A program made the position numbers and the translations under genes. 64,000 bases of DNA. Origin: Arthrobacter luteolus NBRC 107841. GTDB lineage: Bacteria; Actinomycetota; Actinomycetes; Actinomycetales; Micrococcaceae. Of this stretch, positions 8,462 through 17,199 are shown piece after piece; position 1 is the stretch's first letter; every line of letters starts with the position of its first letter. The stretch lies in assembly GCF_001552075.1 (NCBI RefSeq), contig NZ_BCQM01000004.1, positions 62,001 to 126,000 of the forward strand. The letters run 5' to 3'. The notes under the pieces were generated by a model. That model made no database searches. It worked only from the letters and a program-made list of their open reading frames with translations, and was not told the DNA's origin.

Positions 8462-9627
8462 GAATTCTGGGAATGATCTCAGGCACCTCCCATGACGGGA
8501 TCGATGCCGCCGTCGTGGAGTTTGAGGAGAAGGACGGGCACCTGACCGGGATTCTCCAGCACTCCGGCAGCACCCCGTATCCCCAGGCTCTCCGGAGCCG
8601 GATCATTAACGCGCTTCCGCCCGCCTCGACCACGCTGGCAGAAATGTGCGAGCTGGATACCCTGGTTGGCCAGCAGTTCGCCCAGGTGGCAACGGAGACC
8701 ATCCGGCAAAGCGGTCCCGTGGACCTGGTGGTCTCCCACGGGCAGACCGTATTCCACTGGGTGGACGGAGGGCAGGCCCTGGGCACCCTGCAGATTGGTC
8801 AGCCGGCGTGGATTGCAGAGGCGACCGGAACGCCCGTGCTCTCCGACGTCCGCGCCAGGGACATTACCGCCGGTGGCCACGGCGCGCCGCTGGTTTCCTA
8901 CCTGGACGCCCTGCTGCTGGCCGGTCATCCCGGCACCGCCGCTGCCCTTAACCTCGGCGGGATCGCCAATATGACGGTTGTTCCGTCGGCCGGGGAATTG
9001 TTCGCGTACGACATCGGGCCTGCCAACGCCCTGATCGACGCCGTGGTGGTGACCCGGGAACTTGGCGCGGAAGGGTACGACGCCGACGGCAGGATCGCCG
9101 CCAGCGGCACCGTCGACGAGGACCTGCTCGACGTCTTCCTCAAGGATGCCTACTTCCAGCTGCCTGCTCCCAAATCCACCGGCAAGGAACACTTCCACCT
9201 GCCCTATGTCGAAGGCATCCTCCGGGACGCCGGCGCCGAGCCCGGTGACGCTGACCTGGTGGCAACCCTCACCGAACTGACGGTCCGGACCGTGGCGCAG
9301 GAGATCCGGGCGCACGGGATCGACCTGGTGGTGGCTTCGGGTGGAGGCTGCCGGAACGGCGTCCTGATGGAGGGACTCCGAAAGGCTCTGCCCGGCGTCG
9401 TCATCACTCAATCCGATGACTATGGTGCTCCCGCGGATGACAAGGAAGCGATTGCCTTCGCCCTTATCGGCTGGTGCACCGCCCATGGGCTGCCCGGCAC
9501 CGTCCCGGGAGGAACCGGAGCCCGGGACGCACGCATTCTGGGCAGCATCACCCCCGGCAGCGGACCCCTCGTCCTGCCGCCGCCCGCCGGGTCAGCGCCC
9601 CGCACCCTGACCCTTTCCCGGGCTTAG
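8458..9627 (+). CDS. anmK: Anhydro-N-acetylmuramic acid kinase
   Basis: A 389-residue ASKHA-fold kinase that opens the 1,6-anhydro ring and phosphorylates anhMurNAc to MurNAc-6-P, the MurQ substrate. Visible motifs: GMISGTSHDGIDAAVV (usual GTSMDG, with Met replaced by His), SHGQTVFHW, GQPAWIAEATGTPVLSDVRARDITAGGHGAPL, LNLGGIANMTVV, YDIGPANALID and VASGGGCRNGVLM. The ATG overlaps the murQ stop and has AGGAG inside the murQ 3' end. Its presence implies that the imported compounds come at least partly from lytic transglycosylase action on peptidoglycan. Confidence 0.94.
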   Translation: MRILGMISGTSHDGIDAAVVEFEEKDGHLTGILQHSGSTPYPQALRSRIINALPPASTTLAEMCELDTLVGQQFAQVATETIRQSGPVDLVVSHGQTVFHWVDGGQALGTLQIGQPAWIAEATGTPVLSDVRARDITAGGHGAPLVSYLDALLLAGHPGTAAALNLGGIANMTVVPSAGELFAYDIGPANALIDAVVVTRELGAEGYDADGRIAASGTVDEDLLDVFLKDAYFQLPAPKSTGKEHFHLPYVEGILRDAGAEPGDADLVATLTELTVRTVAQEIRAHGIDLVVASGGGCRNGVLMEGLRKALPGVVITQSDDYGAPADDKEAIAFALIGWCTAHGLPGTVPGGTGARDARILGSITPGSGPLVLPPPAGSAPRTLTLSRA

Positions 9628-9693
9628 GGCAGTGTCCATGCGTTCGGTGCTGCGGCGGGCAGCCTCCCGTATGGTTCCAGCGGCGTGGTCCGG

Positions 9694-10839
9694 ATGAGCA
9701 CACTGGAATCCGCGGCCAGCCTCCTGCTCTCCACCCGCCTGTCCGGAGCCGCTGCCCAGGAGCCGCCGCCCGGGGTGACGCTGGGGCTCCGGACGCCGGA
9801 AACCACGGCCGTGGTGAGTGCGGGGTTCCGCACCGTCAGCTGGTCCGGAGGTGGGCGCCGGGGCATCGACGCCATGCATCCGGACACCCACCATGACCTT
9901 GCCTCCGTCACCAAGGTGCTCGGCACCACCGCATGCCTTCTCCGGCTCGTCTCGGACGGACTGGTGGACCTCGACGCCGAAGTCCGCCGGTACCTGCCGC
10001 GGTTCCGCGGCGCCGGTAGGGAAACCGTCACGGTCCGGGACCTGCTGCTGCACCGGGGCGGGCTTCAGCAGTGGTATCCCCTGTATCTGGCGGCCGACGG
10101 CGAAGCGGACGCCCACCGCGTCATCGAAACACTTCCGTTGGCCTGCCCGCCCGGAACGGAACGCCGCTATTCGGACCTCGGATTCATTCTCCTGGGCCGG
10201 GTGGTCGGCGCAGCGGCAGGGCTGGACCTTGCCGCAGCGACCGCGCAGCTGGTCACCGGACCGCTCGGCCTCGAAGCAACCCGGTATGCAGCCCCCGCCG
10301 GTGCCAACGTGGCAACCGGTGCCCGCGATGACCGGATCGAAGCGGCCATGCTAGACACCCAGCGGCCCTATCCCGTTCCCTTCCGAAGCAGCGACTTCGC
10401 CCGCTGGCGGCGCTCGCCCGTGCACGGCCAGGTCGCGGACGGGAACGCCTACCACGCTTTCGGCGGCGTCTCCGGGCATGCTGGCCTGTTTTCCACGGTC
10501 CCCGACCTGCTGCGGTTCGCCGGGGCGCTGGCCGATTACCGAAACCACGATTCCCTCTGGAGCCCGGAGACCGCCGAAGAGTTCTTCGCGGCCGGGCCTG
10601 ATGCAGGGCAATCGCTGGGCTTCCGCCGGTACCGGCTGACCGTGGCCGGTGAGGCCTTGACCATCCTGGGACACCCCGGCTACGTCGGGTGCGCGGTGGG
10701 GTTCGTACCCGGCCGGCACCTGGCTTTTGCGCTGGCCAGCAACCGGCTGCTCGTGGACGGGGAACCGGTCCCGACCGAGACCCTGTGGGCGGAGTTCCTC
10801 GGGGCAGCCGGAACCCACCTCACCGGCGGTGCACCATGA
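9694..10839 (+). CDS. Beta-lactamase-fold serine hydrolase, AmiE-like candidate muropeptide amidase
   Basis: About 381 residues, class C beta-lactamase/esterase fold. The nucleophile motif is SVTK (Ser71-Lys74 from the ATG at 9694), the Tyr motif is YSDLGF (equivalent to YxN) and the third motif is HPGYVG (equivalent to KTG). No signal peptide is visible, so it is probably cytoplasmic. In Bacillus subtilis the murQ cluster encodes AmiE (YbbE), an N-acetylmuramyl-L-alanine amidase of this same fold; position in a murQ-anmK operon suggests the same job, removing stem peptide from imported muropeptide. A GTG at 9685 is an alternative start. Function is inference from context. Confidence 0.8.
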   Translation: MSTLESAASLLLSTRLSGAAAQEPPPGVTLGLRTPETTAVVSAGFRTVSWSGGGRRGIDAMHPDTHHDLASVTKVLGTTACLLRLVSDGLVDLDAEVRRYLPRFRGAGRETVTVRDLLLHRGGLQQWYPLYLAADGEADAHRVIETLPLACPPGTERRYSDLGFILLGRVVGAAAGLDLAAATAQLVTGPLGLEATRYAAPAGANVATGARDDRIEAAMLDTQRPYPVPFRSSDFARWRRSPVHGQVADGNAYHAFGGVSGHAGLFSTVPDLLRFAGALADYRNHDSLWSPETAEEFFAAGPDAGQSLGFRRYRLTVAGEALTILGHPGYVGCAVGFVPGRHLAFALASNRLLVDGEPVPTETLWAEFLGAAGTHLTGGAP

Positions 10840-10907
10840 ACGCACAGATCCCGAGGCCAGGCACCCACGTTTTCCCGCAGCTGCAGCACCCAAGAGAGGC
10901 ACCAGCC

Positions 10908-12563
10908 ATGACCCCCCAATCACCGCTCCTTTCCATCCAGGACCTCTCCATTGCCTTCGGAACCGGGAAACGCCGGCAGGCCGTGGTCCACCACTTCTCC
11001 CTGGATGTGTTCCCCGGGCAGACAGTGGCCCTCGTGGGCGAATCCGGTTCGGGCAAGTCCACTACGGCTGCGGCAGTGAACCGGCTCCTACCCGGGACGG
11101 GCCAGATCACCGGGGGCGAGATTTTCTTTGCGGGACGCAACCTGGCCGAGGCCACCGAGCGGGAAATGCTTGCCATCCGCGGTGCCAGGATCGGCTTCGT
11201 TCCGCAGGACCCCATGTCCAACCTGAACCCGCTGATGCGTGTCGGCGACCAGATTGCCGAAGCGCTGGAGGTTCACGGGAAGTCCCGGGGCAAGGGCAGC
11301 CGGGAACAGGTGGTCGAGCTGCTGGAGATGGTGGGGATCCCGGACCCGGAACGCCGGCTCAGCCAGTATCCGCACGAATTCTCCGGCGGTATGCGGCAGC
11401 GTGTCCTGATTGCCATGGGCCTGGCCTGCCGTCCGAGCCTGCTGATCGCCGACGAGCCCACCTCGGCACTGGACGTGACGGTCCAGCGCCGCATCCTGGA
11501 CAAGCTCGGTGAACTCACCGGGCAGATGGACACCGCGGTGCTGCTGATTACGCACGACCTTGCGCTCGCCGCGGAGCGTGCGGACTCCATTGTGGTGATG
11601 CGGCAGGGCGAGATCGTTGAGTCCGGGCCGGCAGCCCAGATCATGACTGATCCCCAGCATGACTACACCCAACGGCTGCTGACGGCAGCACCCAGCCTGG
11701 CCTCCCGGTCCATCCTCACCGCCGAACGCCCGGCCGCTGCTGCGGGACCCGGCATGGAAGCGCCGCCGGAGAACATTGTTGAAGTGCGCAACCTGAGCAA
11801 GGTGTTCACCATCCGTGGCCCCGGCAGCCGGGGCGGGACCGCTTTCACTGCCGTCGATGACATCAGCTTCACCATTCCCCGCGGCCAGACGGTTTCCATT
11901 GTCGGGGAATCCGGGTCCGGCAAGTCGACGACGGCGAACCTGATGCTGGCGCTCGAGGACATCACTTCGGGAGAGATCTTGTTCGAGGGGACGGGTATTT
12001 CCTCGCTGAGCCGCCGCGGGCTCTTCGAGTTCCGCCGCCGGGTGCAGCCGGTGTTCCAGAACCCGTATGCCTCCCTGGATCCTCGCTACACCGTCGCGGA
12101 GTCCGTGACGGAACCGCTGCGGGTGCACCGGTTGGGCACCAAGGGTGAACGGCACAAGCGCTGTGTGGAACTGCTGGACAAGGTCGCCTTGCCGGCGGCG
12201 CTGGCTGGCCGGCTGCCCCATGAGCTCTCCGGCGGCCAGCGGCAGCGCGTGGCCATCGCCCGTGCGCTCGCCCTTTCGCCTGATCTGGTGGTGCTGGACG
12301 AGGCCGTCTCCGCCCTGGATGTCCTGGTCCAGGCACAGACCCTGGAACTGCTCGCGGACCTGCAACGGGAACTGGGCCTGAGTTACCTCTTCATCAGCCA
12401 TGACCTGGCCGTGGTCCGGATGATCTCCCATGCTGTCCATGTGATGCAGCGCGGCCGCATCGTGGAGAGCGGCACTCCCGCCGAGATTTTCGATGCCCCG
12501 CAGGCTGACTACACCCGCGAACTTCTGGCAGCCGTCCCTGCCGCCCGGGCAGTAGGCGGATAA
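10908..12563 (+). CDS. Dual-ATPase subunit of peptide-type ABC transporter (DppD-DppF fusion)
   Basis: A 551-residue protein with two complete nucleotide-binding domains. Domain 1 (about 5-255): [29 protein letters not shown]. Domain 2 (about 290-540): [33 protein letters not shown]. The two halves correspond to separate OppD and OppF proteins in many bacteria; single-chain versions are common in actinobacteria. It powers the importer whose receptor and permeases are encoded at 4.1-7.5 kb. Start chosen at 10908 because AGAGAGG lies about 8 bases upstream; the ATG at 10836 overlaps the preceding stop and would add 24 residues. Confidence 0.92.
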   Translation: MTPQSPLLSIQDLSIAFGTGKRRQAVVHHFSLDVFPGQTVALVGESGSGKSTTAAAVNRLLPGTGQITGGEIFFAGRNLAEATEREMLAIRGARIGFVPQDPMSNLNPLMRVGDQIAEALEVHGKSRGKGSREQVVELLEMVGIPDPERRLSQYPHEFSGGMRQRVLIAMGLACRPSLLIADEPTSALDVTVQRRILDKLGELTGQMDTAVLLITHDLALAAERADSIVVMRQGEIVESGPAAQIMTDPQHDYTQRLLTAAPSLASRSILTAERPAAAAGPGMEAPPENIVEVRNLSKVFTIRGPGSRGGTAFTAVDDISFTIPRGQTVSIVGESGSGKSTTANLMLALEDITSGEILFEGTGISSLSRRGLFEFRRRVQPVFQNPYASLDPRYTVAESVTEPLRVHRLGTKGERHKRCVELLDKVALPAALAGRLPHELSGGQRQRVAIARALALSPDLVVLDEAVSALDVLVQAQTLELLADLQRELGLSYLFISHDLAVVRMISHAVHVMQRGRIVESGTPAEIFDAPQADYTRELLAAVPAARAVGG

Positions 12564-12565
12564 CG

Positions 12566-13765
12566 TTGCTCCGCAGCGGGAGACACCTTCTGAGCCTGCG
12601 GGCGCAGAAGGCCGGACTGTTCGCCGCCTTTGCCGGGATGGGCGGCACCGCGTCGATCATCCCCGCGTTGATCCCGCTCGCAGCACACAACGCCGACAGG
12701 CCGGTTGCCGGCTACCTCAGCGCTGTGCCGGCACTCTTCTTCGGGCTGATGGCCGGGGTGCTGCTGGCTTCGGTCCTGCTGCGGGTAATCACGCCTGCGG
12801 CCACCCTGGCTGCGGGATCAGCGCTGCAGGCTGCGGCGCTCCTTGCAGTGGCCGCCGCCCCGGATGGTGGCACTTTCACCGCCGCAGCAGCAGCGGCTGG
12901 CCTGGGCTTTGGCCTCTGCGAAGCCAGCGGCAGCATCCTGGCCCGGGTTCTGGCCGGGGAAGGAACCACCGGTCTGCTGTCAGCGCTGACGGGAACGGTG
13001 GCCCTGGTTGCAGCCCTGGGCCCGCTGCTGATTGCCGCGGGGCCCACGGGCGGCAGCCCGGCTCCCTTGCTGCTCGGCGTGTCACTGCTGCACCTCGCCA
13101 CCGCTGGCTTGTTCTCCTTCCCGCGGTCCTCCCCGTCTCGCCCGGATGCTTCGGATGCTTCGGATGGCGCCGGAACCGCCAGGCCTGCTCTGTTCCTCCT
13201 GCTGGCGCCCATCTCCGCTGCCCTCTTCCTTTATGTGGGCATCGAAACAATCTTCGCCGGGTGGTCTGCGGTCATCCCCGCGGAAGTACTTGCCCTCGAC
13301 GCCGCTTCCGCCGCAGCCGGAACTTCAATCTTCTGGGTCCTGATGGCCGTGGGCCGCTACAGCACCTGGTTCATCCTGAAGTCCAGGGTGACGCCGGCGG
13401 CGGTCCTCATCGTCACCTGCACACTCGCGGCAGCGTGTCTGGCTGCTGCGGGATTCCTCCGGGGACCGCAACCGGAAGCGGCGCTGGGGGCCACCGGCGT
13501 GGCAGTGGCCTGCCTTGGACCGATGTACTCACTGGTTCTCGGCATCGGGCTCACACGAGTGAGAGTGCAGGACGCCAAAAAAGCGGTCGGTCTGCTGGTT
13601 GTCAGCGGTGCAGCGGGTGGCGCCTGCCTTCCTGCGGTGATTCTCGCCTTCACGCCAAATCCGGGAAACGCGGGAGTTTTCCTGGCGACGGCGGCGCTGG
13701 CCGCCGCCGTCGTCGTATTAATCGTTGGTTCTGGTCCAGGAGCCTCCCGGTCCTCGGCGCCGTAG
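12566..13765 (+). CDS. MFS-type membrane transporter
   Basis: A 399-residue polytopic protein with about 11-12 hydrophobic helices, strongly Ala/Leu/Gly-rich, and a polar loop in the middle (PSRPDASDASDGAGTARPA) separating two bundles, as in the major facilitator superfamily. Start is a TTG three bases after the preceding stop. Its position as the last gene of the muropeptide operon suggests transport of a salvage product or of the free sugar, but the direction and substrate cannot be read from sequence. The next gene is convergent, 20 bp away. Confidence 0.7.
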   Translation: MLRSGRHLLSLRAQKAGLFAAFAGMGGTASIIPALIPLAAHNADRPVAGYLSAVPALFFGLMAGVLLASVLLRVITPAATLAAGSALQAAALLAVAAAPDGGTFTAAAAAAGLGFGLCEASGSILARVLAGEGTTGLLSALTGTVALVAALGPLLIAAGPTGGSPAPLLLGVSLLHLATAGLFSFPRSSPSRPDASDASDGAGTARPALFLLLAPISAALFLYVGIETIFAGWSAVIPAEVLALDAASAAAGTSIFWVLMAVGRYSTWFILKSRVTPAAVLIVTCTLAAACLAAAGFLRGPQPEAALGATGVAVACLGPMYSLVLGIGLTRVRVQDAKKAVGLLVVSGAAGGACLPAVILAFTPNPGNAGVFLATAALAAAVVVLIVGSGPGASRSSAP

Positions 13766-13785
13766 GTCCAGCGGCACTGCCGGAA

Positions 13786-15144
13786 TCACACATTCCCTGA
13801 GCGGCCCTGGTCGGCGTAACGCCGCAGGAAAAGGACCTCGGTCAGGGCCATGTGCTCGATCTCGCCCGGGTCCACGCTTTCGTTGGGAGCGTGGATGAGG
13901 GCCTGCGGTTCCTCGACACCGATCAGGATGATCTCCGCACCGGGGTACGTCTGCTCGAACACGTTGCACAGCGGGATGGACCCGCCCTGCCCCAGCTTCG
14001 CCAGCGGCCGCCCGTAGGCCTCCTGCGCGGCGGCTGCCATGGCCTGGTAAGCCGGCCCGTCGGTGGAAGCCTCGAACGGAGAACCGGTTGCCTCGACATC
14101 CACCGTGACGTGGACACCCCAGGGAGCAGCGTCCTGCAGATGCGCTATGAGGGACGGCTCCGCGGCGTCGGGCGCAGTGCCCGGCGGAATCCGGAGGTTC
14201 AGCCGGGCGGCCGCCCGCGGAACGATGGCCGCAGCCGAGCCGAGGACCGGCGGGCAGTCGATGCCAAGAATTGTCAGCGCCGGACGCGCCCACAGCATGT
14301 CGGCGACGCTGCCGTCGCCGAGCAGGGAGACCCCGTCCAGCACGCCGGCATCGGTGCGGAACTGATCAGCCGCGTAGGGCGCACCCGACCAGGACCGGCT
14401 GTTGTCCAGCCCTTTGACCGTGGTGTTCCCGCGCTCGTCACGGAGGGTGGAGAGGATGGCCACGAGCGCGGCGAGGGCATCAGGTGCGGGCCCGCCGAAC
14501 ATCCCGGAATGGATCTCGGTGGCCAGGGCTTCCACTGTGACGACGACGTTGACCATGCCGCGCAGGCTGACGGTGGCGGCCGGATAGCCCACTGCGGCGT
14601 TGCCGGTGTCGCAGACGAGAATCGCGTCGGCACGCAGGAGATCGGGGTGGGCTTCAACGAAGGCCTCGAGCCCGCCGGTGCCCTGCTCCTCCGAGCCTTC
14701 GACCACCAGTTTGAGGTTGACGGGGACGTCCTGGCCCAGGGCACGCAGGGCGGCCAGGTGCATCACGATGTTCCCCTTGCAGTCGGCGGCGCCTCGCCCG
14801 TACCAGCGGCCGTCCACCTCGGTCAGTTCGAAGGGCGGCGTCCGCCAGGCACCGTCGTCGAGGGGCGGCTGGACGTCATAGTGGGCGTAGAGCAGCACGG
14901 TGGGAGCCTGCGGATCGGCGCAGGGCCGGGACCCAACCACCACCTTGCTGCCGTCCGAAGTCTGTTCCAGGCGGGCATCGGCGAAACCGAGGTCCGCGAA
15001 CCTTTCCCTGACCCACTCCGCGGCGCGTTCGCATTCTTCGGCGGGGAACTGGCGGGGATCCGCCACGGACCGCAGGGCCACAAGTTCGGTCAGTTCCTCA
15101 TGGGCCTGCGGCATCAGCTGCGCCACGTTCTCCCGTGCGTCCAT
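13786..15144 (-). CDS. M20 family metallopeptidase (CNDP-type dipeptidase)
   Basis: A 452-residue M20 peptidase. Metal and catalytic motifs: LLYAHYDVQPP (His-x-Asp), GRGAADCKGN (bridging Asp), VVEGSEEQGTGG (catalytic Glu pair), EIHSGMFGGPAPDAL in the dimerisation lid domain, and GGSIPLCNVFEQ. The C-terminal HAPNESVDPGEIEHM block supplies the last ligand. These enzymes hydrolyse dipeptides or small N-blocked peptides in the cytoplasm. Start at 15144 is supported by GGGAGG 6 bases upstream. It is downstream of an amino-acid permease and faces the muropeptide operon, so a role in degrading stem peptides is possible but unproven. Confidence 0.9.
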   Translation of the reverse strand: MDARENVAQLMPQAHEELTELVALRSVADPRQFPAEECERAAEWVRERFADLGFADARLEQTSDGSKVVVGSRPCADPQAPTVLLYAHYDVQPPLDDGAWRTPPFELTEVDGRWYGRGAADCKGNIVMHLAALRALGQDVPVNLKLVVEGSEEQGTGGLEAFVEAHPDLLRADAILVCDTGNAAVGYPAATVSLRGMVNVVVTVEALATEIHSGMFGGPAPDALAALVAILSTLRDERGNTTVKGLDNSRSWSGAPYAADQFRTDAGVLDGVSLLGDGSVADMLWARPALTILGIDCPPVLGSAAAIVPRAAARLNLRIPPGTAPDAAEPSLIAHLQDAAPWGVHVTVDVEATGSPFEASTDGPAYQAMAAAAQEAYGRPLAKLGQGGSIPLCNVFEQTYPGAEIILIGVEEPQALIHAPNESVDPGEIEHMALTEVLFLRRYADQGRSGNV

Positions 15145-15146
15145 GC

Positions 15147-15590
15147 TCAGCCTCCCGTGTTTTCGGTCTTGAGTTCCTCGATGGAGGCTTTGAAATCGTC
15201 CAGATGCTCGGGGCAATAGACCTCGATGATGAGCAGCTGCCCCTTGACCGCGCGGCTTTCGGAAATGATCGGCCGCGCGCCGGGCCCGGTTGCCCCGTTG
15301 GCCAGCATCGAGTTCAGGGTTGCCCGGCTGAGCGCGGCGTTCGGATTGGCGCAGGCCGCACCGCCGTCGTCGCCCAGCACACGGGCCACCTGATCCTGGT
15401 CGGGGGCACTGATGCCGGAAGCCTCGACCAGGGTAATAAACCGCTCCGCTTTCTCTTGGGCCTGCCGGTTGTTCCTGGCCGTGTTGAACGCCAGCAGCGC
15501 CCACACTGCCAGGCCGGCGAGGAGCACGCAGGCCACGATGTAGATCCAGGTGCGCTGGCGTTTGGGCTCATGCTCCGCTGGCGTGCTCAT
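15147..15590 (-). CDS. Single-pass membrane protein of unknown function
   Basis: 147 residues with one membrane helix near residues 15-34 (TWIYIVACVLLAGLAVWALL) after a short charged cytoplasmic start, then a soluble domain of about 110 residues containing two Cys (GAACANPNAALSRATLN, IIEVYCPEHLDDFKASIEEL). The cysteines could pair outside the membrane. It lies between a permease (4-base ATGA overlap) and an M20 peptidase (2-bp gap), so it probably belongs to their operon. I do not recognise the family. RBS GGAGGT precedes the ATG by 6 bases. Confidence 0.75.
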   Translation of the reverse strand: MSTPAEHEPKRQRTWIYIVACVLLAGLAVWALLAFNTARNNRQAQEKAERFITLVEASGISAPDQDQVARVLGDDGGAACANPNAALSRATLNSMLANGATGPGARPIISESRAVKGQLLIIEVYCPEHLDDFKASIEELKTENTGG

Positions 15591-17044
15591 GAGTCCACCT
15601 CCGCGGCTGGGCCCTGCTTCCAGGACGGCTTACGGAACCGGTAGAAGAGGAACGGCACCAGCAGGCCCAGGCCGAGGGCACCGCCGCCCACGACCAGGAC
15701 GTAGATTCCCGGGTTGCCGGAGGCGAACTGCGACGGCGGGACGAACCCGACCAGCAGGGCGGCCAAGGATGCAGCGAAGCCCACCCCGCACAGGCCCAGC
15801 AGCATGGGAGCCCGGAAACCGCGCGGGTGGTCGGGTTGCTTCCGGCGCAGCCGGACCGCGGCAACGAACATCAGCAGGTACATAATCAGGTACACCTGCG
15901 TCGTGATCACGGAGAAGATCCAGTACGCACTCGACACGTTCGGAAGCAGCGCGTACGCGAGCCCGATGATCGTGGTGACGATTCCCTGGACCACCAGGAT
16001 GTTCTGCTGGACCCCGTTCTTGTTCAGTTTCTGCAGGAACGGGGGAAGATACCCTTCCTGCCGGGAGATGAGCAGCAGCCCCTTGGACGGACCGGCCAGC
16101 CAGGTGAGCATCCCGCCAAGGGACGCGGTGACCAGCATGATGCCAACGATCGGAGTCAGCCATTGCCACCCAAAATTGGCAAAGACGGCGTCGAAGGCCT
16201 GCATCACCCCTGCGGTGAGGGACAGCTGCTCGGCGGGGACGATCCAGCTGATTGCCAGGGCGGGCAGGATGAAGATGGCGAGCACCAGGCCCATGGCCAG
16301 GAACATGGACTTGGGGTATTCCTTGTCCGGGTTCTTCAGCGAAGACACGTGGACAGCGTTCATTTCCATCCCTGAATAGGACAGGAAATTGTTGACGATG
16401 AGGACGAGGCTGGAGAGCCCGGCCCAGGCCGGAAGGAGATTCTCAGCGGTCATGGGGGCAGCCGAAACGTTGCCCTGGCCGAGGAAGACGATGCCGAGGG
16501 TGACGAGGACGACGCCGGGGACCAGCGTCCCGATGATCAGCCCGCCGCTGGCGAGCCCGGCCACGCCCTTGGTGCCGCGGGAGGACACCCAGACCCCGGA
16601 CCAATAGACGACGATGATAACGCAGGCGGTCCACACCCCGCTGCTCGCGAGCTGGGGATTGATGACGTAGGCCAGTGTGCTGGCGACGAACCCCAGGAGG
16701 CTGGGGTAGTAGAAAATGGTCATCGCGAACTGGCACCACACCGCGAGGAATCCCATCGGTTTGGAGATGCCCTCCGAGACCCACTTGTAGACGCCGCCGG
16801 TCCAGCCCGAAGCCAGCTCGGCGGAAACCAGCGAGGTGGGGAGCAGGAAAACGATCGCCGGGACCACGTAGAGGAAGACGCAGGCCAAACCGTAGACGGC
16901 CATCGTGGGGGCGGCCCGGAGACTGGCCACGGAGCTGGTGGTCATCATCGCCAGTGCGATCCAGGAGATCCACTGCGTGTTGGTGGGGCGGGTGCGGGCC
17001 GGCGGCGGCGGTGCGGTTCCGTCCGGCGGGGCGTCGGCACTCAC
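15587..17044 (-). CDS. APC-family amino acid permease
   Basis: A 485-residue transporter of the amino acid-polyamine-organocation family with about 12 membrane helices. The first helix region reads TQWISWIALAMMTTSSVASLR, and helix 6 contains the SYSGMEMNAVHVSSLKNPDKEYPKSM segment that resembles glutamate:GABA antiporter-type APC proteins. A Pro-rich N-terminal tail of about 20 residues precedes helix 1. It leads a three-gene minus-strand operon with the 147-residue membrane protein and the M20 peptidase, suggesting uptake and hydrolysis of peptides or amino acids. The substrate is unknown. Confidence 0.88.
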   Translation of the reverse strand: MSADAPPDGTAPPPPARTRPTNTQWISWIALAMMTTSSVASLRAAPTMAVYGLACVFLYVVPAIVFLLPTSLVSAELASGWTGGVYKWVSEGISKPMGFLAVWCQFAMTIFYYPSLLGFVASTLAYVINPQLASSGVWTACVIIVVYWSGVWVSSRGTKGVAGLASGGLIIGTLVPGVVLVTLGIVFLGQGNVSAAPMTAENLLPAWAGLSSLVLIVNNFLSYSGMEMNAVHVSSLKNPDKEYPKSMFLAMGLVLAIFILPALAISWIVPAEQLSLTAGVMQAFDAVFANFGWQWLTPIVGIMLVTASLGGMLTWLAGPSKGLLLISRQEGYLPPFLQKLNKNGVQQNILVVQGIVTTIIGLAYALLPNVSSAYWIFSVITTQVYLIMYLLMFVAAVRLRRKQPDHPRGFRAPMLLGLCGVGFAASLAALLVGFVPPSQFASGNPGIYVLVVGGGALGLGLLVPFLFYRFRKPSWKQGPAAEVDS

Positions 17045-17199
17045 GGTGCTTCCTGAAAAATCGCTCGCTTACTCATGAGTGCCTCCGTGTGACGATGGCA
17101 AATCAGGGATGTGGCTCAAGTATGAAACCCGGCCCCCCGGGGCACCAGCTATGTGCGCCGGAATGGCTCAGTGCACCCGTTGTTGGATCCGGTCTGTGC

